The position numbers and the translations under genes are program-made. A stretch of 64,000 bases of DNA from Bacteroidales bacterium (GTDB lineage: Bacteria; Bacteroidota; Bacteroidia; Bacteroidales; UBA932): assembly GCA_017443845.1 (NCBI GenBank), contig JAFSXX010000045.1, positions 50,322-114,321 of the forward strand. The letters are read 5' to 3'. The notes beneath the pieces were generated by a model. It was given only the letters and a program-made list of their open reading frames with translations. It was not told the origin of the DNA and did no database searches. Positions 10,486 through 19,726 of the stretch are shown in pieces. Numbering within the stretch: the stretch's first letter is position 1; every line of letters starts with the position of its first letter.

Positions 10486-11532
10486 CTATTTGTTATTCTC
10501 GGGACGGAGGCTGCGGACGGTATTGGCGGTACGCCACATTTCACTTTCGCGGAGCGCCTTCAGCTCGGCCTCGAGACCTTCGCGGTAATCGGGTTTGCTG
10601 TTGGCGTCGATGGAGATCTGCGCCTCCTTGCCGCTCTTGACGCTCTCATAGAGTTTCTGGACGACCGGTTTGATGGCATCGTGGAACGGGCCCATCCAGT
10701 CGAGCGCGCCGCGCTGCGCGGTAGTTGAGCAGTTGGCATACATCCAGTCCATTCCCTTGGCCGCGAAGAGGGGCATCAGGCTCTGGGTGAGCTCCTCGAC
10801 GGTCTCGTTGAATGCCTCCGAAGGGGTATGGCCGTTCTCGCGGAGCACTTCGTACTGAGCCAGGAAAAGGCCCTGGATGGCACCCATAAGGGAGCCGCGC
10901 TCACCGGTGAGGTCGGAGACCGCCTCGCGCTGGAAGGTTGTCTCGAAGAGATATCCGGAGCCGATTCCGATTCCGATCGCGAGGGTCTTCTCGAGAGCCT
11001 TTCCGGTATAATCCTGATATACGGCATAGGAAGAGTTGATTCCCCTTCCCTCGAGATAGAGCGAACGGACAGTGGTGCCAGAGCCCTTCGGGGCTACCAT
11101 CACGACATCCACGTCTGCGGGAGGGACGCATCCGGTGCGGTCGTTCCAGGTGATGGCGAAACCGTGAGAGAAATAGAGAGTCTTGCCGGTAGTGAGATGT
11201 TTCTTGATCACCGGCCATACCGACATCACCGCCGCATCGGAGAGCAGGCACATTATGATATCTCCCTTGGCGCACGCCTCCTCGATTCCGAAGAGCGTCT
11301 CGCCGGGCACCCAGCCGTCCTTTACAGCCTTGTCGAAGGTCTTGCCGGGACGCTGCCCTACGATGACATTGAAACCGTTGTCGCGCAGGTTGAGCGACTG
11401 ACCGGGTCCCTGGACGCCGTATCCAATTACTGCCAAAGTCTGATTCTCAAGGGTTTTACGTGCTTTTTCGAGGGTAAATTCCCCACGGGTCATGACGTTT
11501 TCCTCAACGCCGCCGAAATTCATTTTTGCCAT
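10486..11532 (-). CDS. ilvC: ketol-acid reductoisomerase
   Basis: Class I-length KARI (348 aa) that isomerises and reduces 2-acetolactate or 2-aceto-2-hydroxybutyrate. Rossmann motif [10 protein letters not shown] near residue 38, cofactor-loop segment [12 protein letters not shown], and the metal/substrate segment [14 protein letters not shown] with the downstream EALDW-type helix. The cofactor loop lacks an obvious Arg-rich NADPH signature, so NADH versus NADPH use is open. It begins 33 nt after the ilvN stop, the largest gap in this part of the operon. Confidence 0.95.
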   Translation of the reverse strand: MAKMNFGGVEENVMTRGEFTLEKARKTLENQTLAVIGYGVQGPGQSLNLRDNGFNVIVGQRPGKTFDKAVKDGWVPGETLFGIEEACAKGDIIMCLLSDAAVMSVWPVIKKHLTTGKTLYFSHGFAITWNDRTGCVPPADVDVVMVAPKGSGTTVRSLYLEGRGINSSYAVYQDYTGKALEKTLAIGIGIGSGYLFETTFQREAVSDLTGERGSLMGAIQGLFLAQYEVLRENGHTPSEAFNETVEELTQSLMPLFAAKGMDWMYANCSTTAQRGALDWMGPFHDAIKPVVQKLYESVKSGKEAQISIDANSKPDYREGLEAELKALRESEMWRTANTVRSLRPENNK

Positions 11533-11565
11533 AATCTTTAAGTTTATATTTTGTTACAGTTTGTC

Positions 11566-11898
11566 TCAATTAGTTTTCAGTTCTTCCCTGTTCCGGAGGA
11601 TATCCTTCACTTCGGCTACCTCCCTCTTGGAACGCTGGCTGTCGATCTCGAAATAGGCTTTTATGACATCCACCTTCTTCTCGATCTGGAGAACCGCCTG
11701 ACGGATCAGATCGGGGGTGGCCCACACATAGACCTTTATCTTGAATACCCCCTCTATCGCCGAGGGATAGCACAGCAGCTTGTAGATGTCGAGGCTGCGC
11801 CGCGCGAAGATTCCGGATATGGAGTATAGAAGGCCGAGGGAATCCTCGGTATATGCCGTCACTTCGTAGAGATTTTCGTTATCGCCGTGTATTTTCAT
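11566..11898 (-). CDS. ilvN: acetolactate synthase small (regulatory) subunit, short form
   Basis: Regulatory ACT-domain subunit of acetohydroxyacid synthase, giving valine feedback. At 110 residues it contains one ACT domain (about residues 9-85, YEVTAYTEDSLGLLYSISGIFARR) and a short helical tail. It lacks the longer C-terminal domain of the 160-185-aa IlvH form. The ATG overlaps the ilvB stop by 4 nt, the normal coupling of the two subunits. Feedback strength in this short form is unknown. Confidence 0.9.
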   Translation of the reverse strand: MKIHGDNENLYEVTAYTEDSLGLLYSISGIFARRSLDIYKLLCYPSAIEGVFKIKVYVWATPDLIRQAVLQIEKKVDVIKAYFEIDSQRSKREVAEVKDILRNREELKTN

Positions 11899-13610
11899 AT
11901 CCAGTCGGTTTCATTTAACATTATCTGATCCACACTCTTTCCCGGCGGAATCATCGGGAATACATTGAACGCTTCCTCAACGTGTACGTCGAGCAGGAAC
12001 GCCCCGTCGGTTTCGAACATCTGCCTTACCGCGGAGGCGAGTTCCCCGCGCTTTTCGACACGCTTGTACGCGATGCCGTAGGCAGCCGCGATCGCGGAAT
12101 AATCGGGATTCATCATACGGGTGAAGCTGTAGCGGGAGCCGAAGAAGAGTTCCTGCCACTGGCGGACGTTGCCGAGCCAGTTGTTGTCGAGCAGGACGAT
12201 CTTCACTCCGGTGCCCTCCTGCATTATGGTTCCCAGTTCCTGGATGGTCATCTGGATGCCGCCGTCTCCCACGAAAAGGCAGACCGTGCGCTCGGGAGCT
12301 GCGATCTTGGCTCCGATCGCGGCCGGAAGGCCGAATCCCATGGTGCCGAGGCCGCCCGAGGTTATCATACTCCTGCTGTTGTGGAAACGCGAATAGCGGG
12401 CCGCGGACATCTGGTGCTGGCCCACGTCGGTGACAATCACCGCATTGCCGCCGCATGCCTCCGCAACGGCAGCCACCACCTCGCCCTGTTTCAGCATTCC
12501 GCCGGCGGGATGGAGTTCGGGATCGATCACCTTGTGCTTCTCGACCGAGGCCTCCATTATCGGACGCATCATCCACTCGGGGCGCTTCACCTCCCTGATC
12601 CTCGCTGTGAGTTCAGAGAGGACGTAACGGGCGTCACCAAGCACGGGAAGGTCCACCCTGACGAGTTTGTCGAGTTCCGCAGGGTCTATATCGATATGGA
12701 TCTTTTTCGCCTGGCAGGCATAGGATGAGAGCGTACCGGTGACGCGATCGTCGAAACGCATTCCGACAGCTATCAGGAGGTCGCACTGCTGGGTCATCAC
12801 ATTTGGTGCGAGGTTGCCGTGCATTCCCACCATTCCGATGAAATGGGGATTGTCGCTGTCCAGGCAACTCAGTCCGAGGAGCGTCGAGCCGGCCGGAATG
12901 TCGCCCTTGGAGAGGAAGGCGGCGAGCTCTTTCTCCGCGCCGGAGAGCATCACACCGTGTCCGAACACCACCAGGGGCCTTTCGGCCGCATCTATCATCC
13001 GCGCCGCCCTATCGAGTATGGAATCATCCGGAACCGGGCAGGGCTGATAGCTTCGTATGAAGTCGCACTTCGCAGGCACATATTCGGCAATGCCGACCTG
13101 GGCGTCCTTGGTCATATCCAGCACCACGGGGCCCGGACGGCCGGAGCCGGCGATATAGAAGGCCCTGGCCACGGCGTGGGCCACATCCTCGGCGCTGCGG
13201 ATCTGATAGTTCCACTTGGTGATCGGAGCCGTGAGGCCGATATAGTCGGTCTCCTGAAAGGCATCGGTACCGAGGGCGCCGTTGGGCACCTGGCCCGCTA
13301 TGACCACCAGCGGAGTCGAATCTATCAATGCGTCGGCTATTCCGGTAAGGGCATTGGTGGCTCCGGGACCGGAAGTAACCATCACCACTCCCGGAGCCCC
13401 CTTGATGCGCGCATAGCCCTGCGCCGCATGTACCGCCCCTTGCTCGTGACGCACGAGTATGTGGCGGATACGGTCGCCGTAATCGTATAATTTGTCATAG
13501 ACAGGCATTATCTGTCCGCCCGGATATCCGAATACCGTTTCGGCCCCCTGGGCTATGAGTGACTCGAGAAGTATCTCGGCACCCGTCATCTTCTTTCCCG
13601 GTTCTGCCAT
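11895..13610 (-). CDS. ilvB: acetolactate synthase large (catalytic) subunit
   Basis: ThDP/FAD enzyme (571 aa) forming 2-acetolactate or 2-aceto-2-hydroxybutyrate. Visible: the N-terminal ThDP-activating Glu region VFGYPGGQIMPVYD, central domain, and the C-terminal ThDP motif GDGGIQMTIQELGTI...LLDNN. Length matches the family. Separated from ilvD by 3 nt and overlapping ilvN by 4 nt. Confidence 0.97.
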   Translation of the reverse strand: MAEPGKKMTGAEILLESLIAQGAETVFGYPGGQIMPVYDKLYDYGDRIRHILVRHEQGAVHAAQGYARIKGAPGVVMVTSGPGATNALTGIADALIDSTPLVVIAGQVPNGALGTDAFQETDYIGLTAPITKWNYQIRSAEDVAHAVARAFYIAGSGRPGPVVLDMTKDAQVGIAEYVPAKCDFIRSYQPCPVPDDSILDRAARMIDAAERPLVVFGHGVMLSGAEKELAAFLSKGDIPAGSTLLGLSCLDSDNPHFIGMVGMHGNLAPNVMTQQCDLLIAVGMRFDDRVTGTLSSYACQAKKIHIDIDPAELDKLVRVDLPVLGDARYVLSELTARIREVKRPEWMMRPIMEASVEKHKVIDPELHPAGGMLKQGEVVAAVAEACGGNAVIVTDVGQHQMSAARYSRFHNSRSMITSGGLGTMGFGLPAAIGAKIAAPERTVCLFVGDGGIQMTIQELGTIMQEGTGVKIVLLDNNWLGNVRQWQELFFGSRYSFTRMMNPDYSAIAAAYGIAYKRVEKRGELASAVRQMFETDGAFLLDVHVEEAFNVFPMIPPGKSVDQIMLNETDWI

Positions 13611-13613
13611 CGC

Positions 13614-15443
13614 CTAATCCTCCACTATCCTGACCGCGCCCTTGTCGGCGGAACTGACCATCGAGGCGTATGCCCTGAGGCTCGAGCTTACGGGCCTTAC
13701 GCGGACTGGAGGGGTGAATGCCTTGCGGCCGCGGGCCTCCTCCGCTGTGCGCCTCGAGGCGAGAGCCTCATCCGCGACGCAGAGTGTTATGCTGCGCGAG
13801 GGAATATCTATCACTATCCTGTCGCCGTCGCGCACGAGGGCGATATTGCCGCCCGAGGCAGCTTCCGGCGAGACGTGGCCGATGCTCAGTCCCGAAGTAC
13901 CGCCGCTGAAACGGCCGTCGGTAATCAGGGCGCACTCACGGCCCAGATGGACGGACTTCAGGTAAGAGGTCGGATAGAGCATCTCCTGCATTCCCGGGCC
14001 TCCCTTCGGGCCTTCGTAATTGATCACGACAACGTCTCCGGCCTTGATGGCGCCGCCGAGGATAGCATCGCATGCGGCCTCCTGCGAATCATATACTTTG
14101 GCCGTACCCTCGAAATGCCACAGGGACTCATCAACCCCGGCCGTCTTGACCACGCATCCGTCGGGAGCGAGATTGCCGGTAAGCACGCAGAGTCCGCCGT
14201 CTTTGGAGTAAGCGTGCTCCACATCGCGGATGCAGCCCGAAGCCCTGTCGGTATCGAACTCCGCGAAGCGCTCCGACTGGGAGCCCATAGCGGTGCTGAA
14301 GCGGTTGGCGGGGGCGCAGAGATATGTCTCACGGGCCTCCGCGGAGGGCTCGGCGCAAGTCACGTCATAGAGGTCGAGGCCCTCCCCGAGGGTAAGTCCG
14401 TCGGCCCTGCGCGTACCGGTATCGAGGAGTCCGGCCTTGGCCAGGCAGGACATTATCCCGAAGACACCGCCCGCGCGCCCCACATCGCTGATATGATATC
14501 TGTCGGTATTGGGGGAAACCTTGCAGAGGCAGGGCACGCGGCGTGATAGGGTGTCTATATCGGACATCGTGAAATCCGCTCCCGCCTCGCGGGCGACGGC
14601 CAGCAGATGAAGCACGGTATTGGTGGAGCCTCCCATCGCTATGTCGAGCGACATCGCATTGAGAAACGCGGCGCGGGAGGCTACGCTGCGGGGCAGGACG
14701 CTTTCATCGCCCTCCTGATAATATCTGTACGCATTGGCGACTATCTGCCTTGCGGCCTTTTTCATAAGCTGCACCCTTTCCGAGTGGGTGGCCAGCACGG
14801 TGCCGTTGCCGGGCAGGGCGAGGCCGATGGCCTCGGTGAGGCAGTTCATCGAGTTGGCGGTGAACATTCCGGAGCAGCAGCCGCAGCCGGGGCAACTGGC
14901 AGCCTCTATCGCCGCCACGTCCGCGTCGCTCACCGACGGGTCGGCCGATTTGACCATTGCGTCGATCAGGTCGAGTTTCTTGCTGCCGAGTACGCCGGCC
15001 TCCATCGGGCCGCCGGAGACGAAGACCGTGGGGATATTGAGACGCATTGCGGCTATCAGCATTCCGGGCGTCACCTTGTCGCAGTTACTTATGCAGACCA
15101 GGGCATCAGCCTTATGGGCGTTTACCATATATTCCACGCTGTCGGCGATGATTTCGCGCGAGGGGAGCGAGTAGAGCATCCCGTCGTGGCCCATCGCTAT
15201 GCCGTCATCCACCGCTATGGTGTTGAATTCGGCGGCGAAGCATCCGAGGGATTCGATTTCGGCTTTTACGATCTGGCCGGCATCGTGAAGGTGTGTGTGG
15301 CCGGGGACGAATTGTGTGAAAGAGTTGGCTATGGCTATAACCGGTTTGCCGAATTGGGATTCTTTCATTCCCGCAGCGCGCCAGAGAGCCCTTGCTCCCG
15401 CCATCCTGCGGCCTTCGATTGTCTGCGTACTTCTGAGTTTCAT
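13614..15443 (-). CDS. ilvD: dihydroxy-acid dehydratase
   Basis: Fe-S dehydratase (609 aa) making 2-oxo acids for Ile and Val. ATG 15443 ([13 protein letters not shown]) is preferred; an in-frame TTG at 15449 would only add two residues. Cluster cysteines are in [12 protein letters not shown] and [16 protein letters not shown]. The C-terminal [16 protein letters not shown] motif is intact. It is the first structural gene of the operon and begins only 8 nt after the U-tract of an intrinsic terminator, which strongly suggests attenuation control. Confidence 0.96.
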   Translation of the reverse strand: MKLRSTQTIEGRRMAGARALWRAAGMKESQFGKPVIAIANSFTQFVPGHTHLHDAGQIVKAEIESLGCFAAEFNTIAVDDGIAMGHDGMLYSLPSREIIADSVEYMVNAHKADALVCISNCDKVTPGMLIAAMRLNIPTVFVSGGPMEAGVLGSKKLDLIDAMVKSADPSVSDADVAAIEAASCPGCGCCSGMFTANSMNCLTEAIGLALPGNGTVLATHSERVQLMKKAARQIVANAYRYYQEGDESVLPRSVASRAAFLNAMSLDIAMGGSTNTVLHLLAVAREAGADFTMSDIDTLSRRVPCLCKVSPNTDRYHISDVGRAGGVFGIMSCLAKAGLLDTGTRRADGLTLGEGLDLYDVTCAEPSAEARETYLCAPANRFSTAMGSQSERFAEFDTDRASGCIRDVEHAYSKDGGLCVLTGNLAPDGCVVKTAGVDESLWHFEGTAKVYDSQEAACDAILGGAIKAGDVVVINYEGPKGGPGMQEMLYPTSYLKSVHLGRECALITDGRFSGGTSGLSIGHVSPEAASGGNIALVRDGDRIVIDIPSRSITLCVADEALASRRTAEEARGRKAFTPPVRVRPVSSSLRAYASMVSSADKGAVRIVED

Positions 15444-15450
15444 AATCAAT

Positions 15451-15492
15451 AAAAAACTTCACCCGGGATTATTTAGATTCCCGGGTGAAGTT
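15451..15492 (-). terminator. intrinsic terminator before ilvD (attenuator)
   Basis: Perfect 14-bp stem (15455-15468 with 15479-15492) with a 10-nt loop. Read on the minus strand it is followed at once by a run of six T. It lies between the leader peptide stop (15514) and ilvD (15443), so it can only act on the ilv-leu transcript itself. Confidence 0.93.
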
Positions 15493-15513
15493 CAAATTAC
15501 TTACAATTTAATA

Positions 15514-15639
15514 CTAACAACTCGTGAATCTGCATCGCTTACTAAGCAGGAGTACAAATACGGGAATAAGAACCGCAATCTCAATAATCGCGATAATCAG
15601 CACAATTGCTATGTTCAATGCAGCGTTCACTTCAATCAT
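15514..15639 (-). CDS. ilv-leu operon leader peptide (41 aa, Ile/Val/Leu-rich)
   Basis: Short ORF with ATG 15639 and TAG at 15516-15514. The peptide starts MIEVNAALNIAIVLIIAI and ends SKRCRFTSC. Twenty of its 41 residues are Ile (9), Leu (6) or Val (5), concentrated between codons 8 and 32. It starts about 10 nt after a -7 promoter element, so translation begins almost at the transcript 5' end, and it stops 21 nt before the terminator stem. This is the architecture of leader-peptide attenuation by the operon end products. The leader could also fold: bases 15630-15616 (codons 4-8) pair with 15537-15524 (near codons 35-39), enclosing the Ile/Val/Leu codons. The alternative is a small hydrophobic membrane peptide, but the terminator makes attenuation more likely. 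Confidence 0.85.
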   Translation of the reverse strand: MIEVNAALNIAIVLIIAIIEIAVLIPVFVLLLSKRCRFTSC

Positions 15640-15649
15640 CTTTCGAATG

Positions 15650-15657
15650 CAAATATA
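15650..15657 (-). promoter_or_regulatory. ilv-leu operon promoter, -7 element
   Basis: Minus-strand TATATTTG matches the Bacteroidota consensus TAnnTTTG, 10 nt before the leader ATG. No convincing -33 TTTG was found at the usual 19-20 nt spacing, so the upstream element is weak or absent. Confidence 0.75.
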
Positions 15658-15855
15658 GTAATAATTTGCAGCCTTGTTCACTTACTTCAATATTTTTTTA
15701 CCCCAAAATATGCCCCACAGATACCTAAAACAATGCTTTTATTCCTCTAAAACAATTACAACGGCAAAATAGATTACGAATTACTAGCTAATAATCAAAA
15801 TCTATTATCTCAAATGACTTCAATTAATAAATTAATCATGCTTCGCCGGATTCTT

Positions 15856-16004
15856 GTCAAATCCCCCGGGATTCCGCTTACCCTGCCCGTGGGAGGATGT
15901 AGAGTCTCGCATCCTGCGTCATCCGCCTGCGGCGGATAACTTGTCTGCTGCGAATCGAATCCTCCCAAGGCAGGGCAAGTCTCCAGTCCCGGGGGGATTT
16001 GACT
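15856..16004. repeat. long imperfect palindromic element downstream of cstA
   Basis: About 149 bp folding on itself. The outer arms 15856-15871 and 15988-16004 match with one bulged G. Inner arms near 15880-15899 and 15959-15977 match over 15 of about 18 positions. A further small hairpin lies at 15921-15937. It sits between the cstA stop and the ilv promoter. The bases 15660-15855 upstream of it are AT-rich with no gene seen. It resembles in layout the elements at 43073 and 49766, but no long shared core was seen. Confidence 0.75.
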
Positions 16005-16034
16005 GAACAGAGTTGATCTGTCTAGTGCTTCTTC

Positions 16035-17507
16035 TTAAAAAGAAACCGGATTCTTGCGGATCTTGGGCAGGGCGGTAAAGAAAAGGACGAGGTTGAGGGC
16101 CACTACTCCAAGGGCGAGATAGGGAATGGTGGTATCAGGGAGATTGAGGCCGATCTTGGCTGTACAAATAAATGTAAAGCAGACGGCGGTCATAAAGCAT
16201 CCCGGAATGAGGGTAATCAGATAATACAGGCCTTTCTTATAACGAGCGAGGAAGACAGTCAGGGCCCAGAAGGTAAACACCGAGAGGGTCTGGTTGGCCC
16301 AGCCGAAATAGCGCCAGATTATGCCGAAGCCCTGCGCATTCATTATATTGAAACAGAGCAGCAGGCCGGTAACGGCGAAGATGGGCAGGCTGACCGCGAG
16401 CCTCTTGCCTATCGGCTTCTGGTCCAGATGGAGCGCGTCGGCCACGATGAGACGGGCCGAACGGAGCGCGGTATCGCCGCTGGTGATGGGGGCCGCTACC
16501 ACTCCCAGGAGAACTAGTATGCTGCCGAATGCCCCGAGCCAGTGCTTCGAAACGATGCTTACGATCGAAGGTGCATCGGAAGCCAGGGCCGGAGTCAGTT
16601 CGATTCCCATCGACTCGGCGCCACCCGCGAAGAAGAAGTACGAAGCCACCGCAGCCCAGATAAGGGCGATGAGGCCTTCGGTTATCATCGCGCCGTAGAA
16701 AATGGGGCGTCCGAGGGTCTCACGCTTCATGCAGCGCGCCATAAGGGGAGTCTGGGTGGCGTGGAAACCGCTCACCGCGCCGCACGCCACGGATATGAAG
16801 AGGCACGGGAAGATGCTGCCGTTCTGCGGAGCGCGGTTGGCCAGCGAGCCCCATACCTCGGGCATTCCGGAGGGGAATACCACGAGCATGCAGACCATCA
16901 GTGAGACGGCCATCAGGATAAGCGCTATCGCAAAAACGGGATATATCTTGCCGATTATCTTATCGATCGGGACCAGAGTGGCGACGATATAATATGCCAG
17001 CACCACGAAGACCCAGACCAGGACCGCGGTATTGGTTCCGCCGCCGACCAGGTCGCCGAGGATCTTGGCGGGGCTGTAGACGAATACCGCGCCCACCAGC
17101 ATAAGCATCAGCACCGAGAATGCCAGCATCACCGCCTTGGTCTTGCTTCCCAGATAGAAGCCTATGAGGCCGGGAAGCCCCTCACCGCCGTGCCTTACCG
17201 AAAGCATACCCGAGAGATAGTCGTGGACCGCGCCGCCGAAGATGCAACCCACCACTATCCATATATAGCACGCAGGGCCGAACTGGGCGCCGAGGATGGC
17301 GCCGAAGATGGGGCCGGTACCGGCGATGTTTAGCAATTGGATCATAAAGACTTTCCAGGATGGCATCGCGATATAGTCGATGCCGTCGGCCTTGGTCAGA
17401 GCCGGAGTCTGGCGGGCTGGGTCGGGGCCGAAAACCTTCTCCACGAAGCGTCCGTAGAAGAGATAACCAAGGATTAGGAGCGCTATGCTGATAAGGAACG
17501 AATACAT
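16035..17507 (-). CDS. cstA: carbon starvation protein A family transporter
   Basis: Inner-membrane permease of 490 residues with about a dozen hydrophobic segments. The CstA signature near residues 50-110 is present (PSWKVFMIQLLNIAGTGPI and GAVHDYLSGMLSVRHGGEG). Members import pyruvate or peptides; the substrate here is not determined. It is the short form, compared with about 700 residues in E. coli CstA. Monocistronic; its 3' end is followed by a palindromic element. Confidence 0.92.
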   Translation of the reverse strand: MYSFLISIALLILGYLFYGRFVEKVFGPDPARQTPALTKADGIDYIAMPSWKVFMIQLLNIAGTGPIFGAILGAQFGPACYIWIVVGCIFGGAVHDYLSGMLSVRHGGEGLPGLIGFYLGSKTKAVMLAFSVLMLMLVGAVFVYSPAKILGDLVGGGTNTAVLVWVFVVLAYYIVATLVPIDKIIGKIYPVFAIALILMAVSLMVCMLVVFPSGMPEVWGSLANRAPQNGSIFPCLFISVACGAVSGFHATQTPLMARCMKRETLGRPIFYGAMITEGLIALIWAAVASYFFFAGGAESMGIELTPALASDAPSIVSIVSKHWLGAFGSILVLLGVVAAPITSGDTALRSARLIVADALHLDQKPIGKRLAVSLPIFAVTGLLLCFNIMNAQGFGIIWRYFGWANQTLSVFTFWALTVFLARYKKGLYYLITLIPGCFMTAVCFTFICTAKIGLNLPDTTIPYLALGVVALNLVLFFTALPKIRKNPVSF

Positions 17508-17566
17508 AGTTCAGGATTTTTTGGTTCTTAATGCCCGAAAGCGACCGCTAATTTACAATAAATTCT

Positions 17567-17574
17567 TACATTTG
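17567..17574 (+). promoter_or_regulatory. -7 promoter element for the M3 peptidase gene
   Basis: TACATTTG matches TAnnTTTG, 49 nt before ATG 17624. No clear -33 partner. Confidence 0.55.
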
Positions 17575-17623
17575 TGTACTCCTGCGAAGGAGTCAGACGA
17601 ATAATCCAACACCTATTTCCAAT

Positions 17624-19720
17624 ATGAAGAAACACATAATCCTGGCAGTGGCACTCGCAGCAGTGTGCACCGCCGCCCTCGCCCAGAACCCGATTCTGGA
17701 ACGCCGCTATGGCACTCCTTACGAGATTCCGCCCTTCGAGAAGCTGACGGTTGAGAACTACCGCGAAGCCGTCCTCAAGGGTATGGAACAGGAAAAAGCC
17801 GAGATCCAGGCCATCATCGACAACAAGGAGACCCCGAATTTTGAAAATGTCATCGCAGCCCTCAGCGAGAGTGGCGACCTGCTCTCGAAAGCCGGTATCT
17901 GGAGCAACCTCAACAGCGCAAGCTCCACCCCCGAACTCCAGGCGCTGGCGCGCGAGCTCTCCCCTCTCCGCTCCGCCCACAGCTCGTGGATCAATATGAA
18001 CACCGCCCTCTTCGAGAAGGTGAAATATGTGTATGACCACCGCAACGAATACAAACTCGACAAAGAGGAGAAACAGCTGCTCGAGGACACCTATAAATCC
18101 TATGTCCGCAGCGGTGCCCTCCTCAGCCCCGACAAGCAGAAGGAACTCGCGGCCATCAACCTCGAACTCTCCAGTCTCCAGCTGCAGTTCTCCCAGAACC
18201 TCAAGCACGACACCAACCAGACATACGTGATCGCCAACAGCCTCAAGGAACTCGAGGGCCTTCCGCAGGCCAACATCGAGCTCGCCGCCAAACTCGCCGA
18301 GAAGATCGGCCAGAAGGGCAAATGGGCCTTCAACATGCAGAGGGCAAGCTGCAATCCGGTACTCCAGTACTGCAAGAACCGCGAGCTCCGCAAGAAGGTT
18401 TACCTGATGTACAACAACCGCTGCAACCACGACGACGAGTACGACAACAAGGAGATCGCCCGCAAGATCATCGACCTCCGCCTCAAGAAGGCCAGGCTGA
18501 TGGGCTACAAGAACTTCGCAGAGATGCAGCTCGAGACCAGGATGGCCGGCAACGCCAAGAACGTCTATGAGCTCCTGGACCAGATCTGGGCTCCCGCAGT
18601 GGCCAAGGCCAACGAGGAACTCGCCGACATCAAGTCTATGATGAAGAAGGACAAGGTCAAGGGACAGCCCCAGCCCTGGGATTATATGTATTATCTCGAC
18701 AAGGCCAAGAAGGCCAAATTCGACATCGACGAGGCTCTCGTCTCCGAATACCTCGAGATCGACAACGTCCAGAAGAACGGCGTCTTCTATGTGGCCAACA
18801 GGCTTTACGGACTCAACTTCCGCGAGCGCACCGAGGATTATCCCTCATTCGAGCCCACCGCCAAGGCGTGGGATGTCATCGACAGGGAGGGCAATGTCAT
18901 AGCCATCTACTACAGCGACTACTTCCCCCGCGACGGCAAGAACGCCGGAGCCTGGAACACCACCTTCCGCAGCCAGAGGTACGACGGAGCGCAGCGCCTG
19001 CAACCCATCGTCCTCAACTGCTGCAACCTGGCTATGCCCTCATCCGAGAAACCGGCCCTGCAGACCATCGACAACGTGACCACCATGTTCCACGAATTCG
19101 GACACGCCCTCCACTCCTTCTTCCGCAATGTCAAGTACCGCGGCACATCCGGCGTGGAGCGCGACTTCGTGGAACTCCCCTCGCAGGTCAACGAGCACTG
19201 GGCATTCGAGCCTGAGGTGCTGAAGAACTATGCGAAGCATTACAAGACCGGTGAGGTCATCCCCCAGGAACTGGTCGACAAGATCGAGGCCAGCAGCAAG
19301 TACGGACAGGGTTTCGCAACCGTCGAATACCTGGCCGCATCGCTAGTCGATATGGACCTCCACTGCCTCGAGGATGTTCCCGCAGACCTTGACGTCATGA
19401 AGTTCCAGGCCGAAAAGCTCGCCGCACGCGGCATTCCCACCCAGATCCTCCCCCGCTACAGCGTCACCAATTTCAGCCATTCGCTCGGCGGCGGCTACAG
19501 CGCAGGTTACTACAGCTACATCTGGGCAGAGGTGCTCGACTGCGACGCATTCAAGGCATACAAGGAGACGGGCGACATCTTCAACCAGGAGGTGGCAGCC
19601 AAGTTCCGCAAGTATATCCTCACCCCCGGCGGCATCGACAAGGGTTCGGTTATGTACCGCAATTTCCGCGGACGTGATCCCCAGGTTGACGGCCTGCTCG
19701 AAAACCGTGGTCTCAAATAG
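17624..19720 (+). CDS. dcp: M3 family metallopeptidase, peptidyl-dipeptidase Dcp-like, exported
   Basis: Zinc peptidase of 698 residues with an N-terminal signal peptide (MKKHIILAVALAAVCTAALAQ) and the active-site HEFGHALHSFF motif about two thirds along, with the downstream Glu-containing ligand segment. Dcp-type enzymes remove C-terminal dipeptides. The signal peptide implies a periplasmic nutritional or recycling role, unlike cytoplasmic Dcp/OpdA. Length matches the family. The gamma carbonic anhydrase gene follows after 6 nt and is probably co-transcribed. Confidence 0.93.
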   Translation: MKKHIILAVALAAVCTAALAQNPILERRYGTPYEIPPFEKLTVENYREAVLKGMEQEKAEIQAIIDNKETPNFENVIAALSESGDLLSKAGIWSNLNSASSTPELQALARELSPLRSAHSSWINMNTALFEKVKYVYDHRNEYKLDKEEKQLLEDTYKSYVRSGALLSPDKQKELAAINLELSSLQLQFSQNLKHDTNQTYVIANSLKELEGLPQANIELAAKLAEKIGQKGKWAFNMQRASCNPVLQYCKNRELRKKVYLMYNNRCNHDDEYDNKEIARKIIDLRLKKARLMGYKNFAEMQLETRMAGNAKNVYELLDQIWAPAVAKANEELADIKSMMKKDKVKGQPQPWDYMYYLDKAKKAKFDIDEALVSEYLEIDNVQKNGVFYVANRLYGLNFRERTEDYPSFEPTAKAWDVIDREGNVIAIYYSDYFPRDGKNAGAWNTTFRSQRYDGAQRLQPIVLNCCNLAMPSSEKPALQTIDNVTTMFHEFGHALHSFFRNVKYRGTSGVERDFVELPSQVNEHWAFEPEVLKNYAKHYKTGEVIPQELVDKIEASSKYGQGFATVEYLAASLVDMDLHCLEDVPADLDVMKFQAEKLAARGIPTQILPRYSVTNFSHSLGGGYSAGYYSYIWAEVLDCDAFKAYKETGDIFNQEVAAKFRKYILTPGGIDKGSVMYRNFRGRDPQVDGLLENRGLK

Positions 19721-19726
19721 CGGATT

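Noticed and set aside
8957..10588. 543-codon plus-strand open frame opposite leuA
   Set aside because: Antisense shadow of leuA; the protein is His/Gly/Asp-rich without motifs, and has no promoter or ribosome site.
15444..15449. TTG start two codons upstream of the ilvD ATG
   Set aside because: ATG 15443 gives the conserved MKLRS start; the TTG lies almost on the terminator U-tract.
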